Counted from the first letter of the stretch, positions 8,053-15,986 are shown. The stretch: 22,952 nt of DNA from Alphaproteobacteria bacterium (GCA_030428405.1 JAUIEH010000003.1:1-22952), one strand, 5' to 3'. Notes: generated by a model not told the origin, from the letters alone. Numbers and translations: made by a program.

Positions 8053-8544
8053 CTATTCGCGGCGCGGACCGCCTGCGCCGCCGGGCAGGTTGTCCTGGCC
8101 GCCAATGCGGTCGATCGGCGTGCGCCCGACATTGCCCAGCAATTGTTCGATGATGGAAAGCTCGCGCCCGCGCGTCGGCGTTTCGCGATCGTTGAAAGCA
8201 ACCTCGCGCGCTGATTCGAGATCGTAGCTTTCAACCGCGCTGACGACGCCGTCATCGTTGAAGCGCACGACGACGACCGAGCGCGCTGAGGACTGCGGCT
8301 GAAAATAGCCAAGCTGCTCGCGCACGTCGGTGACGTAATACCAAGTGTCTTCCTCAAACACGCCGCGCGTTGAGGGATTGCCGTAGCGCGCCAGCACGGT
8401 CGTGCGCGTGTCTTCTTCCGGCGTGATGGCGGAGAGAGGCTCGCTTTCGGGCACATATCCGTGACGGCGCACGATCGGCGTGCACGCTGTAGCGGCGATG
8501 GCGGCCGCTGCGACCCCGATCACGGCGATGCGACGAGGTGACAT
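8053..8544 (-). CDS. bamE: Outer membrane protein assembly factor BamE (SmpA/OmlA lipoprotein)
   Basis: A 163-residue outer-membrane lipoprotein of the BAM complex. The signal peptide ends in a lipobox with Cys21 (ATAC). The SmpA/OmlA domain follows, with the typical SAITPEEDTRTTVLARYGNPSTRGVFEEDTW order split into a short helix, the GNPS turn and a strand with DTWYYVTD. The later strands RSVVVVRFNDDGVVSAVESYDL complete the fold. The C-terminal tail (GNVGRTPIDRIGG onward) is Gly-rich. The ATG at 8544 has a strong AAGGAGA at 8557-8551 with 6-nt spacing. A much longer open frame upstream is just antisense to the next gene. It is divergent from the CBP3 gene across 102 bp that must hold both promoters. 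Confidence 0.93.
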   Translation of the reverse strand: MSPRRIAVIGVAAAAIAATACTPIVRRHGYVPESEPLSAITPEEDTRTTVLARYGNPSTRGVFEEDTWYYVTDVREQLGYFQPQSSARSVVVVRFNDDGVVSAVESYDLESAREVAFNDRETPTRGRELSIIEQLLGNVGRTPIDRIGGQDNLPGGAGGPRRE

Positions 8545-8646
8545 CCGCACTCTCCTTGAATTCGTCAGAAGATAAGACACATTGGCGTACCGCCGCTCTG
8601 GCTTCCACGCAAGCGCCCCGCGCGCCTCCAGCACGCAGCATCGGCT

Positions 8647-9171
8647 ATGTTCTTTCAAGACAAGAAGAAAAAGCGCGCGCGCGCATTGTTTGAAGCCGCC
8701 CTGGCGCAGTCGCGTGCGCCGGGCTTTTTCGGCGATGAGCGCCTGCCGGACAATTTTGAGGCGCGCTATGAGTCGCTGATGCTCCATGTGGCGCTTCTGG
8801 ATATGAGGCTGCTTGAGGAGGGGCGCGAGGGCGCCGAGTTTTCGCGCGAACTCGACGGCGCGATGTTCTCCGATGTCGACCACGCTTTGCGCGAAATCGG
8901 CGTGGGCGATCTCAGCGTCGCGCGCAAAGTGAAAAAAATGGCGTCCGAGCATTTCGGCCGGCTCAAGGCATATCGCGAAGCGCTTAGCGGCGACGATGCC
9001 GCGCTCAGCGACGCGGTCGAGCGCAATTTCTGCTCGCATCAGCCGGCAAATCCCGCGTTTCGTGATGCGGTCATGCGATATCTGCGCGCGTCTGCGGCAA
9101 ATATCGCCGCTCAACCCGCCAGCGACCTGATGCAGGACGGCGCGCCGCAATGGGCCGAAGCGCCGGACTGA
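8647..9171 (+). CDS. Ubiquinol-cytochrome c chaperone (CBP3 family)
   Basis: A 174-residue protein of the CBP3 / ubiquinol-cytochrome c chaperone family, needed in mitochondria for cytochrome b and bc1-complex biogenesis. The bacterial members are assumed to act likewise. Family features are the basic N terminus, ALAQSRAPGFFGDERLPDNFEARYE, the LHVALLDMRL helix, the REIGVGDLSVARKVKKMA segment and GRLKAYREAL. It is soluble with no signal peptide, consistent with a cytoplasmic factor acting at the inner membrane. It stands between bamE (divergent) and plsX, a neighbourhood common in alphaproteobacteria. There, a DUF177/YceD gene usually follows; here there is none in the 92-bp gap. Confidence 0.9.
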   Translation: MFFQDKKKKRARALFEAALAQSRAPGFFGDERLPDNFEARYESLMLHVALLDMRLLEEGREGAEFSRELDGAMFSDVDHALREIGVGDLSVARKVKKMASEHFGRLKAYREALSGDDAALSDAVERNFCSHQPANPAFRDAVMRYLRASAANIAAQPASDLMQDGAPQWAEAPD

Positions 9172-9184
9172 CGCGCCGCACGGC

Positions 9185-9213
9185 TTGCCAAAACGTTCGC
9201 GATGGCTATGGCT
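9185..9213 (+). promoter_or_regulatory. Possible plsX promoter
   Basis: TTGCCA at 9185-9190, then 16 bp, then TATGGC at 9207-9212, a partial match to a sigma70-type promoter in the 92-bp gap before plsX. The match is moderate, and cotranscription from the upstream chaperone gene remains possible. Confidence 0.3.
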
Positions 9214-9263
9214 AGGCGAAACGCGGGGTCCGGCGGGCACGGATCGCGGCGGAGTCTGCATTC

Positions 9264-10337
9264 ATGACGTCACGCGCAACAATTTCGGTCGACGCGATGG
9301 GCGGCGATCACGGACCCTCGGTCGTGGTCGAGGGCATAGCGCAGCTCACGCGCAAGCGTCCGGACGCGGCGCGCTATCTTCTCCATGGACGCGAGAGCGA
9401 GATTGCGCCGCTGCTGGCGCAATACCCGGACGCGGCCGCGATCTGTGAGATCCGCCACTCCGACACACATGTGACGATGTCGGACAAACCCAGCGAAGCG
9501 CTGCGGCGCTCGCGCGGCTCCAGCATGTGGAACGCCATCACGTCTGTCCGCGACGGGGAGGCGACGGCTGCGCTGTCGGCCGGCAATACCGGCGCGCTGA
9601 TGGCGATTTCAAAAGTGCTCTTGCGCACGATGAAAAACGTCCACCGTCCGGCGATCGCTGCGAGCTGGCCGACGGTCAAAGGCTATTGCGTGGTGCTCGA
9701 TGTCGGCGCGACGGTCGAAGCCCAGCCGCGCCAACTCGTCGAATTCGCCATCATGGGGGCGGCCTTTCACCGCGCGGTGCACAGCTCCACTCAGCCGCGC
9801 GTGGGCCTGTTGAATGTCGGCGCCGAGGATGTGAAGGGCAATGACACGGTGCGTGAGGCCGATGAGCTGATCCGCCGTGCAGGCCTCGATCTCAATTATA
9901 TCGGCTATGTCGAAGGCAATGACATCAGCCTCGGCGCCTCTGACGTCGTCGTGACCGATGGCTTCACCGGCAATGTCGCGCTCAAGACGGCTGAGGGCAC
10001 CGCGCGCCTCGTCGCCGCCTGGGTGCGTGAAGCGCTGACGAGCGACCTGCGCGCCAAGCTCGGCGCCTTGCTGAGCGCGCATGCTCTCAAGCAATTGCGT
10101 GCGCGCATGGACCCGAACAACGTCAATGGCGGCGTCTTCCTTGGACTGAACGGCGCCGTCGTTAAAAGCCATGGCGGCGCAGACGCCGATGGCCTCGCTT
10201 CCGCGCTCGGCGTCGCGCTCGACATTGCGCGCAGCGATTTCCAGAATCAGGTCTCCGCCAATCTCGATCAGCTCGAAAAGCGCGTTGAAGCCGAAGACGA
10301 GGCCCCCGCGCCGCAGCCTGCCGAGGCCGCCTCGTGA
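9264..10337 (+). CDS. plsX: Phosphate acyltransferase PlsX
   Basis: A 357-residue PlsX, the enzyme that turns acyl-ACP plus phosphate into acyl-phosphate. PlsY then uses the acyl-phosphate for the first acylation of glycerol-3-phosphate. Motifs: SVDAMGGDHGPSVVVEG at the N terminus, SAGNTGALMA, LDVGATVEAQPRQLVEFA, LLNVGAEDVKGNDTVREA, YVEGNDI and VTDGFTGNVALKTAEGTA. The last 25 residues are an acidic Ala/Pro-rich tail outside the usual fold. It is cytoplasmic or membrane-peripheral. The stop overlaps the GTG start of fabH (GTGA, 10334-10337), giving translational coupling. The plsX-fabH-ihfA order is widespread in alphaproteobacteria. Confidence 0.97.
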   Translation: MTSRATISVDAMGGDHGPSVVVEGIAQLTRKRPDAARYLLHGRESEIAPLLAQYPDAAAICEIRHSDTHVTMSDKPSEALRRSRGSSMWNAITSVRDGEATAALSAGNTGALMAISKVLLRTMKNVHRPAIAASWPTVKGYCVVLDVGATVEAQPRQLVEFAIMGAAFHRAVHSSTQPRVGLLNVGAEDVKGNDTVREADELIRRAGLDLNYIGYVEGNDISLGASDVVVTDGFTGNVALKTAEGTARLVAAWVREALTSDLRAKLGALLSAHALKQLRARMDPNNVNGGVFLGLNGAVVKSHGGADADGLASALGVALDIARSDFQNQVSANLDQLEKRVEAEDEAPAPQPAEAAS

Positions 10338-11314
10338 ATCATTTCCGCGCCGTCATCGAGGGCGTCGGCGGATATCTGCCCGAACGCGTTCTGACCAATG
10401 ACGACCTCTCGACAATGGTCGACACCAGCGATGAGTGGATTGTCGCGCGCACGGGCATTCGCGAACGCCGCATCGCGGCTGACGGCGAAACCACCGCAGA
10501 CCTCGCCGTCGCGGCCGCCCGCAAGGCGCTCGAAAATGCCGGCGCGAGCGCTGACGAAGTTGACCTGATCATCGTCGCCACGGCGACGCCCGACCGCACC
10601 TTTCCTGCAACCGCCACGATTGTGCAGCAGCGTCTCGGCGTCACGGCGGGCGCGGCTTTCGATGTGCAGGCTGTGTGTTCAGGCTTCATCTACGCGATTG
10701 CGACGGCGGATAATTTCATCGCGCGCGGACAGGCCAAATGCGCGCTCGTCATCGGCGCTGAGACATTCTCGCGCATTCTCGACTGGAGCGATCGCTCGAC
10801 CTGCGTCCTGTTCGGCGATGGCGCAGGCGCGGTGGTCGTTAAAGCCGAGCCGGCCGAAGAGGGCGGCTCTGAGGCGCGCGGCGTCATCGGCAGCTATCTG
10901 CGTTCGGATGGGCGCTATGGCGACATTCTCTGTGTCGACGGAGGTCCGTCGCTGACAAAGACCGTCGGCCATCTGCGCATGGTCGGCAATCAGGTGTTCC
11001 GCCACGCCGTCGTCAATATTGCGGAAGCCATGCAGACGGTCGCCGATCGCGCCGGCGTCGCGGTTTCAGATGTCGACTGGTTCATTCCGCATCAGGCCAA
11101 TCGACGCATCCTCGAGGCCGTGGCGAAGCGTCTCGGCATTGACGAAAATAAAGTGGTGGAAACCTTGTCGCGCCACGGAAACACCTCAGCCGCCTCCGTG
11201 CCGCTAGCGCTCGACGCCGCGGTCAGCGACGGGCGCGTCAAGAAGGGCGATCTCATCTTGATGGAAGCGATGGGCGGCGGTTTGACCTGGGGCGCAGCGC
11301 TCGCGCGTTTTTGA
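10334..11314 (+). CDS. fabH: Beta-ketoacyl-ACP synthase III
   Basis: A 326-residue FabH that condenses acetyl-CoA with malonyl-ACP to start type II fatty acid synthesis. The catalytic triad is visible: Cys115 in AVCSGF, His253 in FIPHQAN and Asn283 in HGNTSAAS. Other signatures are DEWIVARTGIRERRI, ATATPDRTFPATA, GDGAGAVVV and the C-terminal GGGLTWGAALARF. The start is GTG at 10334, overlapping the plsX stop; the N terminus then has the expected VIEGVGGYLPERVLTN within ten residues. PlsX and FabH work at opposite ends of the same acyl-ACP pool, so coupled expression makes sense. Confidence 0.97.
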   Translation: MNHFRAVIEGVGGYLPERVLTNDDLSTMVDTSDEWIVARTGIRERRIAADGETTADLAVAAARKALENAGASADEVDLIIVATATPDRTFPATATIVQQRLGVTAGAAFDVQAVCSGFIYAIATADNFIARGQAKCALVIGAETFSRILDWSDRSTCVLFGDGAGAVVVKAEPAEEGGSEARGVIGSYLRSDGRYGDILCVDGGPSLTKTVGHLRMVGNQVFRHAVVNIAEAMQTVADRAGVAVSDVDWFIPHQANRRILEAVAKRLGIDENKVVETLSRHGNTSAASVPLALDAAVSDGRVKKGDLILMEAMGGGLTWGAALARF

Positions 11315-11340
11315 CAAAATTCCTAATTCGCCCATAGGGT
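11311..11340 (+). promoter_or_regulatory. Possible ihfA promoter
   Basis: A consensus TTGACA at 11311-11316 overlaps the fabH stop codon. After 17 bp comes ATAGGG (11334-11339), a poor -10. It lies about 70 bp upstream of ihfA, so it may allow independent expression of ihfA. The weak -10 keeps this tentative. Confidence 0.3.
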
Positions 11341-11407
11341 TAGAAGGGTTGAACCCGGCGCTACGGGCCACTAGCTTGTTTCGTCGGTTGAAGGAGAATC
11401 GCCAAGA

Positions 11408-11710
11408 ATGAGCGGCCAAACGATTACGCGCGCCCATATCGCCGAAGCGCTGCAGAGCGAGTTGGACATCCCAAAGCAGGATGCCGCCCAGCTCGTTGAG
11501 ACTTTTCTGGACCTCATTTCCGACGAGCTTGTCGCCGGAGCGACGGTGAAATTGTCGTCGTTCGGTGCATTCTCCGTGCGCGACAAGAACGAGCGGGTCG
11601 GGCGCAATCCCAAGACCGGTGAAGAAGCGCCGATCCCGCCGCGCCGGGTTCTGGTTTTCAAACCTTCCCAAATTCTCAAAGACAGGGTCGAGCAGGGCTG
11701 CGGCGGATAA
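11408..11710 (+). CDS. ihfA: Integration host factor, alpha subunit
   Basis: A 100-residue member of the IHF/HU DNA-bending family. It starts TITRAHIAEALQSEL, has VKLSSFGAFSVRDKNERVGRNP split across the body and arm, with the DNA-intercalating proline in GRNPKTGE, and ends PPRRVLVFKPSQILKDRV. The SSFGAF and RRVLVFKPS forms, together with the position after fabH, favour the IHF alpha subunit over HU. It pairs with IHF beta, encoded elsewhere, to bend DNA at promoters, origins and att sites. AAGGAG at 11391-11396 precedes the ATG. A MerR-type regulator gene that commonly follows ihfA in this group is not present; a tRNA gene follows instead. Confidence 0.95.
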   Translation: MSGQTITRAHIAEALQSELDIPKQDAAQLVETFLDLISDELVAGATVKLSSFGAFSVRDKNERVGRNPKTGEEAPIPPRRVLVFKPSQILKDRVEQGCGG

Positions 11711-11772
11711 GCGGTCCGGCGCGCATTGCCGCGAGCCGGCGTGCGCTGTAGACATGCCTCGCCGCGATCGGA

Positions 11773-11849
11773 CGGAGCGTAGCGCAGCCTGGTAGCGCAC
11801 CATACTGGGGGTGTGGGGGTCGTGGGTTCGAATCCCGCCGCTCCGACCA
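11773..11849 (+). tRNA. tRNA-Pro (anticodon GGG)
   Basis: A complete 77-nt cloverleaf. Acceptor strand CGGAGCG pairs with CGCTCCG. The D arm is GCGC/GCGC. The anticodon stem CCATA/TGTGG encloses the loop CTGGGGG, with GGG at positions 34-36, so it reads CCC and CCU. The T arm is GTGGG/CCCGC with loop TTCGAAT. The discriminator A and CCA end are encoded. Confidence 0.97.
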
Positions 11850-11986
11850 TTCGCGGCACATCATTTTTACGGCGCGCAGGCGTTCGCCTCTTACCCGCCA
11901 CAATCGCACGGCGGTATGCGTGCCGCAGCGCAGGCGGGTTCGCCGCGCACACCTCATCAAGTCCGACAACATCAAGGATATGACGC

Positions 11987-13348
11987 ATGAACAGGGTGAC
12001 GGCACTGGCGGTTGCGTCCGCCATCGTTTTCAGCGCGAGCGCGCTCGCGCAAACGGCGGAAGGCGGCAGGCCCGACGCGCCAGACCCCTCGCTGCCGCCG
12101 AATTACGGTTCGATCTCACTGACTGGCGGGTTTTCGCCTGATCCGCATTCCATTGATCTGCGCGCCGGCGGCGACATCAATGCGCGCGAATGGGATTCCA
12201 ATTGTCGCGGCTGGATCACCGAAAGCCCGGACTACGTCGTCAACTACACGCAAGGCGTCTCCAACGCGCTCAGCTTCTCGGTCGGCTCGGACGCCGACAC
12301 GACGCTCGTCGTCAACACCCCGTCTGGCGAGTGGGTCTGCAATGACGATTCGCAAGGACTGAACCCCGCGCTGCAAGTGTCCTCGCCGACGGCCGGCGCC
12401 TATCGCGTCTGGGTCGGCACTTACGCCAATCGCGGCGGCCACGCCGCTGCGCTTCACGTCACCAACGGCCCCTATAATTTCGCAACCTATGGCGATGCGC
12501 AGCTTAATCCGTCGGGCGCAGCCAATTACGGCGAAACCTCGCTCAGCTCTCCGTTCAATGAGCAAGTCGTGGAAGTCCGCGCTGGCGGCGACCGCACGGC
12601 GCGCTCCGTCGGCGGTTCGTGCATCGGCTTTGTGACGTCTACCCCGGATTATCGCGTTTCCTATGAGGGCGGCGGCGGTCTGACGATCGGCGTCACGGCG
12701 GAACATGACGTCACGCTGGTCGTGCGCGCGCCGGACGGGACTTATCACTGCAATGACGATTTCGGCGGCTCGCTGAACTCGCAGCTCACGATCAACGGAG
12801 CCACGGCTGGCGATTACGCCATCTGGGCGGGGACATATTCCGCGACAGCAGGCACGCCGGAAGCGCAGATCCGTATTTCCGATGCAGGCGCGGCAAGCGC
12901 TGGCGGCGGCGACGGCAAGCCGGGCGAAGCAGCGCCTTCGGGCGGCTCGAGCGCCGGCGGTCCGACCGGTTCAGCCGGCCATACCGCGCTAAACTCCGGT
13001 TTCCTGCCGGATCCCTATGTGGCGAATGTTCCCATCGGCGCGACGGTTGCGGCGAGCTCGGTTGCGCCGCAATGCGCCGGTTTCGTTCCGGATGCGCCGA
13101 CCTTCTCGCTCGACTACACCGCCCAGCTCTACCAGCTCTTCATCTCGGTGAGCGGCGGATCCGGCGTCAATCTCGTCGTGCGCGCGCCCAATGGTCAGGT
13201 CTATTGCGACGCCGGCGCCAATTCGGGCAATGGCGGCATCACCTGGGGCGATCCCCAGAGCGGGCGCTATGACATCTGGGTGGGCTCCACCAGTCAGGGC
13301 GCGACCGGAACGGCTTCGCTGAACATTTCCGAGATCGGCTATTTCTGA
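11987..13348 (+). CDS. Secreted protein of three tandem PPC-like repeats, each with one cysteine pair
   Basis: A 453-residue exported protein. The signal peptide covers residues 1-21 (cleavage ALA|Q), and AAGGA at 11974-11978 supports the start. The rest is three copies of a repeat of about 120 residues, at about 39-160, 180-298 and 332-449. Each runs as a G(S/E)xxL start, a gap to CxGFV/CRGWI, a PDYxVxY-like strand, an LVVxxPxGxxxC strand, and a closing GxYxxWVGTY motif. Cysteines occur only as C73/C118, C212/C255 and C363/C407, spaced 43-45 residues, so each repeat probably holds one disulfide. The pattern resembles bacterial pre-peptidase C-terminal (PPC) beta-sandwich domains but with no attached peptidase. 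A Gly/Ser/Pro linker (about 300-331) precedes repeat 3. Function unknown; a periplasmic or surface binding role is inferred. Confidence 0.85.
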   Translation: MNRVTALAVASAIVFSASALAQTAEGGRPDAPDPSLPPNYGSISLTGGFSPDPHSIDLRAGGDINAREWDSNCRGWITESPDYVVNYTQGVSNALSFSVGSDADTTLVVNTPSGEWVCNDDSQGLNPALQVSSPTAGAYRVWVGTYANRGGHAAALHVTNGPYNFATYGDAQLNPSGAANYGETSLSSPFNEQVVEVRAGGDRTARSVGGSCIGFVTSTPDYRVSYEGGGGLTIGVTAEHDVTLVVRAPDGTYHCNDDFGGSLNSQLTINGATAGDYAIWAGTYSATAGTPEAQIRISDAGAASAGGGDGKPGEAAPSGGSSAGGPTGSAGHTALNSGFLPDPYVANVPIGATVAASSVAPQCAGFVPDAPTFSLDYTAQLYQLFISVSGGSGVNLVVRAPNGQVYCDAGANSGNGGITWGDPQSGRYDIWVGSTSQGATGTASLNISEIGYF

Positions 13349-13372
13349 GCTGAGGCGACTGGACTTGAGGAG

Positions 13373-13401
13373 GGCGCGGCGAGCAATCGCTGCGCCTTTT
13401 T
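13373..13401 (+). terminator. Intrinsic terminator after the repeat protein
   Basis: A 10-bp stem (GGCGCGGCGA at 13373-13382 with TCGCTGCGCC at 13387-13396, one G-T pair) with a GCAA loop, followed by TTTTT at 13397-13401. It lies 24 bp after the stop at 13348 and serves the + strand; there is no T-run in the other direction. Confidence 0.88.
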
Positions 13402-13418
13402 CATTTGGCGCGCGGTCT

Positions 13419-13607
13419 TCAGCGGTGGTCGCCCTGGGCCCAGCGCAAGACCGGCTTGAGCGGCAAAACCCAGATGACGCCGGCGATCGTGAAAAACACG
13501 AGTTGAACCGCCCAGTGACCCGGCAGGAAGTCCACCAGCGTCACGACCAGCACAATATAGACCGTCAAATAGACGATGATCGCCAACGAACCGAGCGCTG
13601 CGCGCAT
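13419..13607 (-). CDS. DUF2842 family small membrane protein
   Basis: A 62-residue protein with two hydrophobic helices (about 7-29 and 33-54) and a C terminus reading GVIWVLPLKPVLRWAQG, which matches the DUF2842 pattern known in alphaproteobacteria. The function is unknown. A GAGGAA ribosome binding site lies at 13620-13615 ahead of the ATG. It is divergent from ctaA, and this pairing with the heme A synthase gene is recurrent in the class. That hints at a role around cytochrome oxidase, but nothing in the sequence proves it. Confidence 0.85.
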   Translation of the reverse strand: MRAALGSLAIIVYLTVYIVLVVTLVDFLPGHWAVQLVFFTIAGVIWVLPLKPVLRWAQGDHR

Positions 13608-13709
13608 GTGTCATTCCTCTGCTCGGGCGAGATGTCGCGCTGAAACCGCTTGTCGGACGGCCGCGCGCGCCTAGAACTCCTGACCTAATCCGAGGAAGAC
13701 GGAGCGGCA

Positions 13710-14798
13710 ATGTCGAGCGCGGCGCAAATCGAGCCGAAAACCAGTCGCTGGGTAGGCGTCTGGCTTGTGATCGTGGCCGGGATGGTCTTCGCCATGGTCG
13801 TTCTGGGCGGGCTGACGCGGCTCACGGACTCAGGGCTGTCGATCACCGAATGGCGCCCGGTCACCGGCGCCATACCGCCGCTCAGCGCTGACGACTGGGC
13901 GCGCGAGTTCGAGCTTTATCGCCAGAGCTCTGAATACGCGCTGCAGAACGCCGGCATGACGATGGGCGAGTTCCAGTTCATCTATTGGTGGGAGTGGGGT
14001 CATCGCTTTCTCGGGCGGCTGGTGGGCGCAGCCTTCGTTTTGCCGCTCGTCTTTTTCTGGCTGACCAAGCGTTTGCCCGGCTGGCTCGCGCCAAGACTGG
14101 TCATCCTTTTCCTGCTCGGCGGGCTGCAGGGCTTCATCGGCTGGTGGATGGTGGCGAGCGGGCTCGTCGACCGGGTCGATGTCAGCCAGTACCGGCTCGC
14201 CGTGCATCTCGGACTGGCGATGGCGCTTCTGGCCGCTCTCGCCTGGACGGCGGCCGACGCGTTCAAAGGCGAACGTCCACAGCTGCGATGGAGTGGTCCG
14301 GGCGCGCTGGCGGCGGGCTTCATGATCGCCATATTTTTGCAGATTATTCTCGGCGCGTTTGTCGCCGGGCTTGATGCGGGACGGATTTATGTCGACTGGC
14401 CGATGATGGATGGCCGCTTCGCGCCCGAAGCCTATGGCGAGATGAGCCCGTTCTGGCGCGATGCGTTTGAAAACCGCGCTTCAGTACAGTTTCACCACCG
14501 GCTCGGCGGCTATTCAGTTGCGCTCTTCGCGCTGGTGATCGTCGTCAGCGCCTGGCGCGCGGGCGAGGAGGGCTCGCGCCGCCACGTTGCGATGCTCGGC
14601 GGTCTCACGCTGGTGCAAGTCGCGCTCGGGATCGTGACGCTGATCCACGTGTCACCCATCGCGCTCAGCATCACGCATCAGGGCGTGGCTGCGCTGCTCC
14701 TGGTCGCCGCGAGCCTGTTTACCCGTCGTCGTCTGATGACGGATCGCCATCAGCAGGTCGCAAGCCGCCGAGAAGCTGTTCCAGCGACACCAGGCTGA
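13710..14798 (+). CDS. ctaA: Heme A synthase, COX15/CtaA type 2
   Basis: A 362-residue inner-membrane protein with eight predicted TM helices that oxidises the C8 methyl group of heme O to the formyl group of heme A for cytochrome c oxidase. The four heme-ligand histidines appear in the expected places: H98 (WEWGHRFLGR), H166 (VHLGLA), H262 (FHHRLGGY) and H323 (THQGVAAL). The two halves are the usual four-helix duplicates. The N-terminal GGLTRLTDSGLSITEWRPVTG is diagnostic of the proteobacterial/mitochondrial type. The last 27 codons or so, a hydrophilic tail after the final helix, overlap the convergent lipoprotein gene by 80 bp. Confidence 0.96.
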   Translation: MSSAAQIEPKTSRWVGVWLVIVAGMVFAMVVLGGLTRLTDSGLSITEWRPVTGAIPPLSADDWAREFELYRQSSEYALQNAGMTMGEFQFIYWWEWGHRFLGRLVGAAFVLPLVFFWLTKRLPGWLAPRLVILFLLGGLQGFIGWWMVASGLVDRVDVSQYRLAVHLGLAMALLAALAWTAADAFKGERPQLRWSGPGALAAGFMIAIFLQIILGAFVAGLDAGRIYVDWPMMDGRFAPEAYGEMSPFWRDAFENRASVQFHHRLGGYSVALFALVIVVSAWRAGEEGSRRHVAMLGGLTLVQVALGIVTLIHVSPIALSITHQGVAALLLVAASLFTRRRLMTDRHQQVASRREAVPATPG

Positions 14799-15744
14799 CC
14801 GCGTCGCCGTCGGCTACGGCGATCAGGCCGCCGCGATAGGCCGCGCCGCCGAAATTCTCGTCCGACACCGCGATGATGGCGGGATGTTCCGCAGCCGGCG
14901 CATTCAGCGCTTCATCAATGCGGAAGCGCGCGACGAGCCGGCCGGTGGCGCGGTTGACGGCGCCGATATCGCCGGCTTCCGGGCGCGAAAGCAGGGCGAA
15001 CTCATAGGGCTCTATGCGTACGGCGGCGATGGTCGTGGCCTCGCGTACGGGCCCCTCGCCATTGATGCGGCCATCACCGTTCAAGGTGATGAGCGAGCCA
15101 TCCGGCGCGATCGAACAGGCGCGCGCGCCGGCGAAATCGTCGGCTTCGCCAACCAGCTCCGCGGACAGCCGCTCCTGACCCAGATCGCGCAACCGCCAGC
15201 GCTGAGCGCGTGATTCGCCGATGGCGAGGAATTCGAGCAGCGCTTGGGTGTGGCGCACGGCGCAGAGACTGACGACGTCAAAATCCGGCGCGATCGGATC
15301 GGCGAGCACGCGCTCCAGCGCTTCAGCGCCGGCGATGTAGAGAAAGACGGTCGGCTCTTCCAATTCACCGCCGACGCCCACGACGAGAGGCGCGGCCGCG
15401 CCGCGATAACGAAACAATGGCGCCGATATCAATGACGCCGCCTGCGGCGCGGAGGTTTCACGCGCGCGCGATTCAAAAAGGTCGAGCAGGACCAGTCCCA
15501 CGCCCTCGACGGAAGCGACCGCGCGTCCGCTTGTTGGGATCGCAACCGGCGGCAACAGCGTTAGAGCAGAGACGTCGCCGCCAAGCTCGGAAAACCCGTC
15601 CAGCGCGCGGATCGACACGGCTTCCAGCGTCGGCTCCAGCGTCATCTGATTGTCGCCGCCCTGGTCTTCGCCGCATGCGCTGAGCGCTGCGATCGCGGCC
15701 AGGCCGGCTAGTCCCGCGCGCGCGCGTCTCGATTTCGAGATCAT
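14719..15744 (-). CDS. Lipoprotein of unknown function, possibly beta-propeller
   Basis: A 341-residue predicted lipoprotein with a basic, hydrophobic signal peptide and lipobox LSAC, giving lipidated Cys24. The mature part is rich in short beta-strand-like segments ending in small turns (such as CSIAPDGSLITLNGDG and GAVNRATGRLVARF). The late ENFGGAAYRGGLIAVADGDA segment looks like a strand repeat of a propeller, but I cannot name a family. It could be related to phytase-like propellers, but their metal-binding motifs are not evident. The ATG at 15744 is chosen for the signal peptide and a GAGGA just upstream; a longer frame to 15915 adds 57 residues without signal features. The 3' end overlaps ctaA, tail-to-tail, by 80 bp. 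Confidence 0.82.
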   Translation of the reverse strand: MISKSRRARAGLAGLAAIAALSACGEDQGGDNQMTLEPTLEAVSIRALDGFSELGGDVSALTLLPPVAIPTSGRAVASVEGVGLVLLDLFESRARETSAPQAASLISAPLFRYRGAAAPLVVGVGGELEEPTVFLYIAGAEALERVLADPIAPDFDVVSLCAVRHTQALLEFLAIGESRAQRWRLRDLGQERLSAELVGEADDFAGARACSIAPDGSLITLNGDGRINGEGPVREATTIAAVRIEPYEFALLSRPEAGDIGAVNRATGRLVARFRIDEALNAPAAEHPAIIAVSDENFGGAAYRGGLIAVADGDAVSLVSLEQLLGGLRPADGDPSSDDDG

Positions 15745-15922
15745 ATGTCCTCGCCGATATAGGTTTTCGTGTCGGGCGCCAGGCTGCGCCGCTGCGATCG
15801 CGTTGATTTCTGCACAATCGCGCCGCCTGCCGCCAGTATTGCATCTTCGCCGTTGCAGCTTGATTTGGCGGGGGGAGGAAAAAGGCGTCGTTGAGCGCTT
15901 CTGCCTCGGTTGCAAAGCGCAT

Positions 15923-15940
15923 GGGGTGATATATTACCCC
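15923..15940. promoter_or_regulatory. Operator-like 18-bp near-palindrome
   Basis: The sequence GGGGTGATATATTACCCC reads the same on both strands except at one symmetric pair (positions 6 and 13). Its GC arms and AT-rich centre look like a dimeric regulator site. It lies about 180 bp before the lipoprotein start and 47 bp upstream of the rplM -35 element. The bound factor, if any, is unknown. Confidence 0.45.
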
Positions 15941-15986
15941 GAGCCAATCTATTGTCGTCACGGCGCTTTTTAGCGCTGCACGCGTC

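Noticed and set aside
8545..9261. - strand extension giving BamE more than 230 extra residues
   Set aside because: It is antisense to the CBP3 gene, and the real BamE start has a strong ribosome binding site and lipoprotein signal peptide at 8544.
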